Positions 15,986 to 22,335 of a stretch of DNA of 64,000 nt are shown one piece after another. The first letter of the stretch is position 1, and every line of letters starts with the position of its first letter. The translations under genes were made by a program, and so were the position numbers. Under the pieces are notes generated by a model. The model made no database searches, had not been told where the DNA came from, and was given only the letters and a program-made list of their open reading frames with translations. The stretch comes from Nonomuraea sp. PA05 (lineage in GTDB: Bacteria > Actinomycetota > Actinomycetes > Streptosporangiales > Streptosporangiaceae): contig NZ_VSEY01000003.1 in NCBI RefSeq assembly GCF_008086045.1, positions 186,001 to 250,000 on the forward strand, written 5' to 3'.

Positions 15986-16031
15986 CTGCATGGTAAGGAG
16001 AAGGTCAACGGTTCGATTCCGTTTGGGGGCT
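15985..16031 (+). other. attR: 3' fragment of tRNA-Thr(GGT)
   Basis: From left to right: a near-complete anticodon arm with loop ATGGTAA (anticodon GGT), the variable loop, a perfect T arm (AACGG, TTCGATT, CCGTT), the 3' acceptor strand TGGGGGC and the discriminator T. No D arm or 5' acceptor strand precedes it, so it is not a working tRNA. The anticodon stem has one mismatch (G at 15998 opposite G), which fits decay or the edge of the core. It is the remnant left by integration into a tRNA 3' end. Confidence 0.85.
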
Positions 16032-16052
16032 CGCATCGTGAGCAAGAGGATC

Positions 16053-16088
16053 GCCCGGTCTGAGAATCTCTCAGGTCGGGCTTTTTGT
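16053..16088 (+). terminator. Terminator of the disrupted tRNA-Thr gene
   Basis: GCCCG-GT-CTGAGA pairs with TCTCAG-GT-CGGGC around an ATC loop, followed by TTTTT (16082-16086). It lies 21 bp after the tRNA fragment and belonged to the original chromosomal tRNA, confirming that sequence to the right is chromosome. Confidence 0.82.
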
Positions 16089-16256
16089 TGTCCATGCTCA
16101 TCCTGGCCGCCTCCCGCGATCCCGGAGATCTCCGCGTACCCATCGCCCAGCCGCCGGCTCGGGCCCGCCATGTACGGGCACGGCTGAGCCTGTTGTCAGC
16201 CGCCGGGCAGGTCGCGGCCGGTCGCCTCGGAGGCCGAGGGGCACGGCACGCGGCGC

Positions 16257-16520
16257 CTACCGCCTTGATCGGCGACCGCGCACGAGCAGAGCCATCACCC
16301 ACCAGGCCGCTGCCTGGACGATCGCCACCTTGGCATACCAGCCCCAGGGAATCGGATCGTCGCCGACCAGGACGGCGAACACTGCTCCGATGGCGAACAC
16401 GCACAGGCCGGCGACGACGCCGCTGGTGGCGAGGGTGAGGACGGGGCGGGCGGCCACTTGCTGCCCGTACCGGCTCACGGCGGCTCCGGCCTGCCGGCGG
16501 GCTGCTTCGATCAGTGCCAC
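16257..16520 (-). CDS. Small two-helix membrane protein (87 aa)
   Basis: GTG start at 16520. Two membrane segments (about residues 27-51 and 61-79) are joined by a short acidic loop with DDPIPWGWY, ending in a basic cytoplasmic tail. First chromosomal gene right of the element. No function known. Confidence 0.62.
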   Translation of the reverse strand: MALIEAARRQAGAAVSRYGQQVAARPVLTLATSGVVAGLCVFAIGAVFAVLVGDDPIPWGWYAKVAIVQAAAWWVMALLVRGRRSRR

Positions 16521-16665
16521 GCCCTCAGCATGCCACGCGGGTTCGCCATTCGGGCACCCGCGCCGATGACTCAGGCCGGGTGCGGGGCGCAGCTTGTTGG
16601 ATCAAGCCCGAGATTTGAGACGAGGCTGATGGGCCCCGAGCCCCCGCGTCCGTAGCCTGAGAAAA

Positions 16666-17736
16666 ATGGCAAGGTCAACCTGGATCGCCTCAGCGGCCGT
16701 GGTCGCCGCCATCATCGTGGTGATCGTGGTAGCCGTGGCGAGCGGAATGGTGCTGCTCGGCGGCGACGGTGAGCGCCGGGAGCCGCCGGTCACCGATGCG
16801 GCGCGCGGTTCGGGCTCCACGGCGCAGAAGGGCGCGATGGACGCGTGGCGGGCCGATTTCGCGCGGATGCATCCGGGGTTGCGGGTGACCTATGACGCCA
16901 ACGGTTCCGGCGCCGGGATCAGGGATTTCATCGAGGGGCGCAGTGCGTTCGCGGGGTCCGATGTGCCGATGACGCCTGAGGAGCAGGTGCGGGCGGATCG
17001 GCGGTGTGGTGATCGGGCGGTGCATCTGCCGATGGTGGTGGGGCCGATCGCGGTGGCGTACAACCTGCCGTCGGTGCCGGATCTGAGGTTGTCGCCGGGC
17101 ACGCTGACGGGCATCTTCAGCGGGCGCATCACCAGGTGGGACGATCCGCGGATCGCGGCGGACAACCGGGGCGGCAGGCTGCCGGACGCGAAGATTCACA
17201 CCTTTCACCGTTCCGACGACTCGGGCACCACCCACAACTTCCTGTCCTACCTGCGGGCGGCCGGGCGGTGGCCGCAGCCGCCGTCGAGGCGGTGGGAGGG
17301 GCCCGGGCGCGGGGTGGTGAGCTCCAGTGACATGACGCGGGCCGTCAGGCACACGCGGGACTCGATCGGGTACGTGGAGTACGGGTTCGCGAGCAGTGCG
17401 CGGTTGACGGTGGCGAAGATCCGTAACGGGGCAGGGCAGTTCGTGGCGCTGTCGCCGCAGAGCGCGAGCAGGGCGTTGAAGGGGGCGAAGAGCGCCGGGC
17501 GGGCGGACGATCTCGTGGTGCGGATCGACTACACGACCAAGGCTTCCGGCGCCTACTCGCTGATCCTCACGACGTACGAGATCATCTGCGCGCGGAACAC
17601 GGACCCGGTGGTGCTCACCTTCCTCGGCTACACGGCGAGCGACGCCGGGCAGTCCTACCTCTCTTTGTACGGTTACGCGCCGCTTCCCGACGACCTGTTG
17701 GCCAAGGTCCGCGGGCGGCTCGGTGGCACCACCTGA
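16666..17736 (+). CDS. PstS-like phosphate-binding protein, membrane-tethered
   Basis: 356 aa. An N-terminal signal anchor (about 8-30) without a lipobox Cys, then a type II periplasmic binding fold. The phosphate-loop motifs are visible: GSGSTAQKGAMDAW near 48-61, NGSGAGIRDF near 79-88, FAGSD near 94, and HRSDDSGTTHNF near 180-191. Known role: capture of inorganic phosphate for PstCAB. No pstCAB genes are nearby, so this is an orphan binding or sensing protein. The mRNA may have a very short leader, since no ribosome site is clear. Confidence 0.8.
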   Translation: MARSTWIASAAVVAAIIVVIVVAVASGMVLLGGDGERREPPVTDAARGSGSTAQKGAMDAWRADFARMHPGLRVTYDANGSGAGIRDFIEGRSAFAGSDVPMTPEEQVRADRRCGDRAVHLPMVVGPIAVAYNLPSVPDLRLSPGTLTGIFSGRITRWDDPRIAADNRGGRLPDAKIHTFHRSDDSGTTHNFLSYLRAAGRWPQPPSRRWEGPGRGVVSSSDMTRAVRHTRDSIGYVEYGFASSARLTVAKIRNGAGQFVALSPQSASRALKGAKSAGRADDLVVRIDYTTKASGAYSLILTTYEIICARNTDPVVLTFLGYTASDAGQSYLSLYGYAPLPDDLLAKVRGRLGGTT

Positions 17737-17913
17737 AGGCTGCTACGCTGATCACCCCTCGGGGGAGGGCCGCGGCGGGCGGGGCTGCCGGGCGGTTGAT
17801 TTCGGTTGTCGGGGTTCCTGAGGCATACTGGGAGCACCCCACCTGACCGGGTGAGTTACGAATGTGCTCGCCGTGTCGGGTATCCTCTACGGGCCGGGCC
17901 TTTCCGGCTCAAA

Positions 17914-17987
17914 GGCGGAGTAGCTCAGTCAGGCAGAGCAAACGGCTCATAATCGTTGTGTCGCCGGTTCAAGTCCGGCCTCCGCTA
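17914..17987 (+). tRNA. tRNA-Met (CAT anticodon)
   Basis: A 74-nt cloverleaf: acceptor GGCGGAG/CTCCGCT (first pair G-T), D arm GCTC/GAGC, anticodon arm AACGG-CTCATAA-TCGTT, and T arm GCCGG-TTCAAGT-CCGGC. CCA is not encoded. The G-T first pair rules out an initiator only weakly; a tRNA-Ile with lysidine-modified CAT is the alternative. It sits 71 bp upstream of rpmG, the usual ribosomal neighbourhood in actinomycetes. Confidence 0.88.
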
Positions 17988-18058
17988 CTGCCCAATCCCA
18001 GGTCGCCAGGCCTGGGTATGGGCGTGTCCATGTCCCGAACGTAGAAAGGCACTCCCAA

Positions 18059-18223
18059 GTGGCTGCCACCGACGTTAGGCCTAAGATCACGCTGGCCTGC
18101 CAGGAGTGCAAGCACCGCAACTACATCACGCGGAAGAACCGGCGCAACGACCCGGATCGGCTTGAGCTGAAGAAGTACTGCCCCAACTGCCGCTGCCACC
18201 GCGCGCACCGCGAGACCCGATAG
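18059..18223 (+). CDS. rpmG: 50S ribosomal protein L33, zinc-binding form
   Basis: 54 aa from GTG 18059 to TAG 18223. Reads [29 protein letters not shown] and continues with the second CPNC knuckle, so both Cys pairs of the C+ (zinc-holding) L33 type are kept. Actinomycetes often also have a Cys-free paralogue used in zinc limitation. It lies between tRNA-Met and the dehydratase genes, the standard order upstream of the secE-nusG region. Confidence 0.93.
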   Translation: MAATDVRPKITLACQECKHRNYITRKNRRNDPDRLELKKYCPNCRCHRAHRETR

Positions 18224-18278
18224 GGCCTCCGGGCAGGGCTTCTGCCCTCCTACAGACATACCTAGCGACATCTCGCAC

Positions 18279-18320
18279 AACCGGCGTCCCCTAGCAGGGC
18301 GCCGGTTTGTCGTGTTTTCT
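18279..18320 (+). terminator. Terminator after rpmG
   Basis: AACCGGCG (18279-18286) pairs with CGCCGGTT (18300-18307) around a 13-nt loop, followed by TGTCGTGTTTTC. It separates rpmG from the dehydratase pair. Confidence 0.75.
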
Positions 18321-18442
18321 GGGCCTTTTCCGGGCCATCGCATGTGCCGGGCAAAAAGCAGGCCATCCCCAGCGACAGCCGAACCTTGTTCTGTTAGCGT
18401 CGGCCCATCAGCGCTGGGACGGAGACATGCGAGGGAGCAGCG

Positions 18443-18892
18443 ATGGCCTTGAATCGTGACTTCGTGGGCAGAACCTATCCGCCGAGTGCCCCGTACGAGG
18501 TCAGCAGGGTGAAGATCAAGGAGTTCGCGGCCGCGATCGGCGACAACAACCCGCTCTACCGCGACAGGGAGGCCGCCCAGGCCGCCGGGTACCCCGACGT
18601 GATCGCGCCGCCCACCTTCCCCATCGTCTTCAGCCTGCAGAGCGGCGGCGAGGCGCTGGTGGACCCCGACCTGGGGCTGAACCTGGCCATGGTGGTGCAC
18701 GGCGAGCAGCGGTTCGAGTACGTGCGGCCCGTCCACGCCGGCGACGAGCTCGTCATCTCGTCCACGATCACCGACATCCGCACGGCCGGGCGCAACGAGC
18801 TGCTGACGGTCAGGAGCGACGTGCGGACGGTGCAGGGCGAGCAGGTCTGCGTGACGTACAACACGATCGTCGAGCGTGGAGGGGCCGGCTGA
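18443..18892 (+). CDS. MaoC-like dehydratase subunit (HadA/FAS1-dehydratase type)
   Basis: 149 aa hot-dog fold protein with the N-terminal MaoC-like sequence pattern (FVGRTYPPS.PYEVSRVKIKEFAAAIGD.NPLY, YPDVIAPPTFPIV). It lacks the Asp/His hydratase pair, as HadA-type partners do, and should need the next gene's product as catalytic subunit. Start ATG 18443 follows GGGAG. The order rpmG-hadA-hadB-like is conserved in actinobacteria, where the pair dehydrates 3-hydroxyacyl thioesters. Confidence 0.85.
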   Translation: MALNRDFVGRTYPPSAPYEVSRVKIKEFAAAIGDNNPLYRDREAAQAAGYPDVIAPPTFPIVFSLQSGGEALVDPDLGLNLAMVVHGEQRFEYVRPVHAGDELVISSTITDIRTAGRNELLTVRSDVRTVQGEQVCVTYNTIVERGGAG

Positions 18893-18893
18893 G

Positions 18894-19322
18894 ATGACTG
18901 CCACGGTGCGGTACGACGAGGTCGAGGTCGGGCAGGAGCTGCCGGCCGCGGAGTACAACGTGCGGCGGGTCAACCTCGTGATGTACGCGGGCGCGTCCGG
19001 CGACTTCAACCAGATCCACTGGAACGAGCGCTTCGCCAAGATGGTGGGGCTGCCCGACGTGATCGCGCACGGCATGTACACGATGGCGCAGGCCGGGCGG
19101 TTCGTCACCGACTGGGCGGGGGATCCGGGGGCGGTGGTGGACTTCGGGGTGCGGTTCTCGTCGATGGTGGTCGTGCCGGACGACGATCGCGGGGCGACGA
19201 TCTCGGTGAGCGGGGTCGTGGAGGAGAAGCTTGAGGACAAGAGGGTGGTCGTGGGGCTGACCGCGAAGTCCGGGGACGCGAAGGTGCTGTCCAAGGCGCG
19301 GGCGGTGGTCCAGCTCTCGTGA
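18894..19322 (+). CDS. MaoC-like dehydratase catalytic subunit (HadB type)
   Basis: 142 aa. The hydratase-2 motif is present: A-SGDFNQIHWNERFA near residues 38-52 with Asp and His, then DVIAHGMYTM. ATG 18894 lies one base after the stop of the first subunit, so the pair is co-translated and probably forms a heterodimer. Role: dehydration of (3R)-hydroxyacyl-ACP or -CoA in fatty-acid synthesis. Confidence 0.87.
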   Translation: MTATVRYDEVEVGQELPAAEYNVRRVNLVMYAGASGDFNQIHWNERFAKMVGLPDVIAHGMYTMAQAGRFVTDWAGDPGAVVDFGVRFSSMVVVPDDDRGATISVSGVVEEKLEDKRVVVGLTAKSGDAKVLSKARAVVQLS

Positions 19323-19356
19323 TACGAAGGGCGGCTCGCGGGTAGCGCGTGTCGGT

Positions 19357-20493
19357 ATGACTGATGCTGCGCGACAGGTTTGGCCGACGATCCAATCGAT
19401 CCCCGTTTCCGCGGTGACCGACGCCAAGCCGCCCGCCCACCTGCGCCCCGCGCGGCCGGGAAGGGTGGCGGGCGGCACCGGCACCGGCCGGGACACCGCG
19501 GGAGGCGCGACCATGGGCGGCGGCGGGCGGGCCCCCGGGGTCGGCACGGCGGGCAGCCCCCGGCACGGGAACGAGCACACCGAGGGCGAGCACGCCAGGA
19601 TGAACCCCGCCGCCGAGCTGGGCTTCTCCGGAGATCCCGGCCAGCACGGCGACCCGGGCGACGAGATGTTGCACGCCCAGCGCGTCTGGGACGGCACGCT
19701 GGCCACCAACCGGCTCGACGAGCTGGGCATCGACACCGAGCGGCAACGCATGGAGACCAAGGACGTCACGGTCGGCGCTGGCCTGCTCGTGGACGGCTGG
19801 CCTGAGGACGTGCGCACGTGCCTGCAGTCGCTCGTGGACCACACGAACGCCCGGATCTTCGCCCTCGACCTGGGGAACGTGGACGGCGCGGGCGACGTGC
19901 TGCGTGAGCTGGCCGAGCGGTATCCGGAGCGGATCGCCGCCTGGCACGTCGCCGAGCAGCCGCACTGGCGGGGCGGCACCGCGACGTGGGGCGAGGGCAG
20001 GGCGAAGCTGCTGCGGCTGGACGAGTCCGAGGTGCACGTGCTGATGGACACGGACGTGGCGCTGCGCGGCGACGCGCTGACCCCGCTGGTAGCCGCGGTC
20101 GTGGAGGGCGCGGTGGCGGCGGGCTGGCGCGGCCTGGAGCCGTCGGACGGCGCCACGGAGCACACGAGCATCGGCATCATGCCGCAGTGGCAGGAGGGGC
20201 CGGGCGGCGCGGGGCCGGAGTGGCGGCAGGCGGGGCCCGGGAAGGTGCGGGCGCTGACCGGAGGGCTGTTCGCGGTGCGCCGCGCGCAGGCGATCGGGGC
20301 GCTGCCGGAGGACGCCTGCTACGGCGCGTACGCCGATCTGGAGCTCTCGCTGGCCCTGCGCGGCGACCTGGTCGTCCCCGACGAGCCGCCGCACGTGGAG
20401 TGGCTGGGCAGGCACGAGGTGCCGTCCGGCTACCTGGACCGGGAGTCCCGGCGCAACTACGACGGGGTGCTGCGCATGCTGAGTGCCTCCTAA
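19357..20493 (+). CDS. Glycosyltransferase-2-like protein
   Basis: Up to 378 aa. Residues 1-130 are Gly/Pro-rich and disordered. From about 135 onwards a GT-A-like core is visible: VTVGAGLLVDGWPEDVRTCLQSL, a metal-binding-like LMDTDVALRGDAL, and LTGGLFAVRRAQAIGALPED near the acceptor-side region. It ends six codons before murB. The true start may be an internal Met (81 or 132), because no ribosome site precedes 19357. Substrate unknown. Confidence 0.6.
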   Translation: MTDAARQVWPTIQSIPVSAVTDAKPPAHLRPARPGRVAGGTGTGRDTAGGATMGGGGRAPGVGTAGSPRHGNEHTEGEHARMNPAAELGFSGDPGQHGDPGDEMLHAQRVWDGTLATNRLDELGIDTERQRMETKDVTVGAGLLVDGWPEDVRTCLQSLVDHTNARIFALDLGNVDGAGDVLRELAERYPERIAAWHVAEQPHWRGGTATWGEGRAKLLRLDESEVHVLMDTDVALRGDALTPLVAAVVEGAVAAGWRGLEPSDGATEHTSIGIMPQWQEGPGGAGPEWRQAGPGKVRALTGGLFAVRRAQAIGALPEDACYGAYADLELSLALRGDLVVPDEPPHVEWLGRHEVPSGYLDRESRRNYDGVLRMLSAS

Positions 20494-20504
20494 GCTAGTT
20501 GCTC

Positions 20505-21542
20505 ATGGAGATGCTCGCGCCGTACACCACGCTGCGTCTGGGCGGCCCCGCCCGTGACTTCGCCGAGGCGACCTCGGCGGAGCAGCTCGTGTCACTGATC
20601 GCCGAAGCCGACATGAACGGCGTCCCCACGCTGGTGCTCGGCGGGGGCAGCAACGTCGTGGTGGCCGACGAGGGGTTCGACGGGCTGGTCGTCAAGGTCG
20701 CCACCGAGGGCGTGACCGTCTCGCGCGACGGCGAGCAGGTCGTGCTGGTGGTCGCGGCGGGCGAGGACTGGGACCGGCTGGCGGCCCGCGCGGTTGCCGA
20801 GGGCTGGTCGGGCATCGAGTGCTTGTCCGGCGTGCCCGGCCTGGTGGGCTCGACGCCCATCCAGAACGTCGGGGCGTACGGGCAGGAGGTCGCCCAGACC
20901 ATCAGGTGTGTGCGCGCCTATGACCGGCGCACCCGGCAGGTGGTGGACCTGGAGGCCCGGCAGTGCGGCTTCTCCTATCGCGACAGCCTCTTCAAGCGCG
21001 ACCTGTCCAGGTACGTGGTGCTGGCGGTGACGTACGCGCTGGATCAGTCCGAGTTGTCCGGGCCGCTGGCCTACGAGGAGCTGGCCCGCAGGCTGGGCAC
21101 CGAGGCCGGCGGCCGGGTGCCGCTCGACCGGGCCCGTGCGGCCGTTCTGGAGCTGCGCAGGGGCAAGGGCATGGTGCTCGACCCGGACGATCCCGACACG
21201 CGCAGCGCGGGCTCGTTCTTCACCAACCCGGTGCTGACGCCGGAGCAGGCGGCGGAGCTGGCCGTGCGCGCGCCCGGGCATCCGCGCTGGGAGTTGCCCG
21301 GCGGGCTGGTCAAGGTGCCGGCCGCGTGGCTGATCGAGCAGGCGGGCTACCCCAAGGGGTACACGCGCGGCCCCGTGCGCATCTCCACCAAGCACACGCT
21401 CGCCCTCACCAACCCGACCGGCAGCGCCACCGCCGCCGACCTGCTGGCCCTGGCCAGGGAGGTGCGTGACGGGGTGCGCGAGAAGTTCGGGGTCACGCTG
21501 GTCAACGAGCCGGTGCTGGTGGGCTGCGAAATCGGGGAATAG
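20505..21542 (+). CDS. murB: UDP-N-acetylenolpyruvoylglucosamine reductase MurB
   Basis: Reduces UDP-GlcNAc-enolpyruvate to UDP-MurNAc in the cytoplasm, with FAD and NADPH. 345 aa. The FAD-binding half has TTLRLGGPA, VLGGGSNVV and GVPGLVGSTPIQNVGAYGQEV; the C-terminal half has the catalytic RSAGSFFTNP (Ser proton donor) and a final NEP Glu. The presence of the Tyr-loop segment (GFSYRDSLFK) marks type I MurB. ATG 20505 is taken; TTG 20499 and ATG 20511 are alternatives. Confidence 0.95.
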   Translation: MEMLAPYTTLRLGGPARDFAEATSAEQLVSLIAEADMNGVPTLVLGGGSNVVVADEGFDGLVVKVATEGVTVSRDGEQVVLVVAAGEDWDRLAARAVAEGWSGIECLSGVPGLVGSTPIQNVGAYGQEVAQTIRCVRAYDRRTRQVVDLEARQCGFSYRDSLFKRDLSRYVVLAVTYALDQSELSGPLAYEELARRLGTEAGGRVPLDRARAAVLELRRGKGMVLDPDDPDTRSAGSFFTNPVLTPEQAAELAVRAPGHPRWELPGGLVKVPAAWLIEQAGYPKGYTRGPVRISTKHTLALTNPTGSATAADLLALAREVRDGVREKFGVTLVNEPVLVGCEIGE

Positions 21543-21578
21543 GCACCGGGCCGGGGCTGTTATGGTTGTTCAGAATTA

Positions 21579-21671
21579 CCGAAGGGGAGTAGTCCCAATC
21601 GCGTGATCGACACACTGGCACCTCTGGGTGCCCGGTCGCGCGGGCCTTGAACGGGCGGACGAGACCTTCGG
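21579..21671 (+). promoter_or_regulatory. yybP-ykoY manganese riboswitch
   Basis: P1 is a perfect CCGAAGG (21579-21585) with CCTTCGG (21665-21671). Just inside are the diagnostic strands GGGGAGTAG (21584-21592) and GAACGGGCGGACGAGACC, the two conserved metal-site sides. Known: yybP-ykoY RNAs sense Mn2+ and control exporters including UPF0016/TMEM165 proteins, exactly the gene that follows. An expression platform probably lies in 21672-21765. Confidence 0.87.
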
Positions 21672-21765
21672 CCTGGCAGTCATGACAAAGACGCTGCCGG
21701 GCCGAAGTCGTGCCCGAAATCTCCCTGGGTGCCTGCTTCCGGCCTGGTCGCGCGGAAGAGGACCG

Positions 21766-22335
21766 TTGGAAGCGTTCTGGATCAGCACCGTCGCCATCTT
21801 CGTGGCCGAGCTCGGTGACAAGAGCCAGCTCATGGCGATGACGTTCGCCACCCGTTTCAAGGCGTGGACCGTGATCCTGGGCATCACGGTCGCCACGGCC
21901 GTCGTGCACCTGCTCAGTGTCGCGCTGGGCGGGCTGGTCGGCGACTGGCTGCCGACGACGGCGATCTCCGTCGTGGCGGGCCTGGCCTTCCTCGGCTTCG
22001 CCGCGTGGACGCTGCGCGGCGACGAGCTGACCGAGGAGGAGTCGAAGAAGGCCCAGCGCACCACCAGGAACGCGCTGATCGCGGTGACCGTGGCGTTCTT
22101 CCTGAGCGAGCTGGGCGACAAGACGATGCTGGCGACCATCACGCTGGCGACGCGCTACGACGACTGGGTCGGCACGTGGATCGGCTCGACGGTGGGCATG
22201 GTGGCGGCCGACGCGCTGGCCATCCTCGTGGGGCGGCTGCTGGGCAAGCACCTGCCCGAGAAGGTCATCAGGTACGGCGCCGCCGCCGCGTTCGCCGTCT
22301 TCGGGGTGATCCTCCTGGTGGAGGCGTTCCTCTAG
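21766..22335 (+). CDS. TMEM165/GDT1 (UPF0016) family manganese exporter
   Basis: 189 aa from TTG 21766, with AGAGG five bases upstream. About six membrane helices in two repeats, each with the family signature: FVAELGDKSQLMAM near residue 12 and FFLSELGDKTMLATI near residue 113, joined by a charged loop. The acidic residues of both motifs form the cation path. The manganese riboswitch in the leader supports Mn2+ export. Confidence 0.9.
   Translation: MEAFWISTVAIFVAELGDKSQLMAMTFATRFKAWTVILGITVATAVVHLLSVALGGLVGDWLPTTAISVVAGLAFLGFAAWTLRGDELTEEESKKAQRTTRNALIAVTVAFFLSELGDKTMLATITLATRYDDWVGTWIGSTVGMVAADALAILVGRLLGKHLPEKVIRYGAAAAFAVFGVILLVEAFL

Larger units (their letters stand above)
1..16031. mobile_element. 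Right part of an integrated actinomycete conjugative element (AICE-like), truncated at the window edge
   Basis: Seen: a leftward operon with two FtsK/SpoIIIE-type ATPases, a Spd-like membrane protein and a BldC/excisionase-like protein, divergent from a HutC-type GntR regulator, and ending on the right at a tRNA-Thr 3' fragment. Known: AICEs integrate into tRNA 3' ends and carry an FtsK-like TraB, Spd proteins and a GntR (KorSA-type) repressor. No integrase or replication initiator is visible, so the element must continue left of position 1. Because the tRNA fragment reads rightward, the intact tRNA-Thr(GGT) should sit at the left end of the element. Confidence 0.82.

Noticed and set aside
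15893..16171. Leftward 92-codon frame across the tRNA fragment
   Set aside because: It reads the antisense of the tRNA remnant (the RNRTVDLLLTM peptide is a well-known artefact of antisense tRNA DNA) and the terminator.
16083..16256. Stretch after the tRNA terminator
   Set aside because: Searched for further att repeats or a remnant integrase; only ordinary GC-rich sequence was seen.
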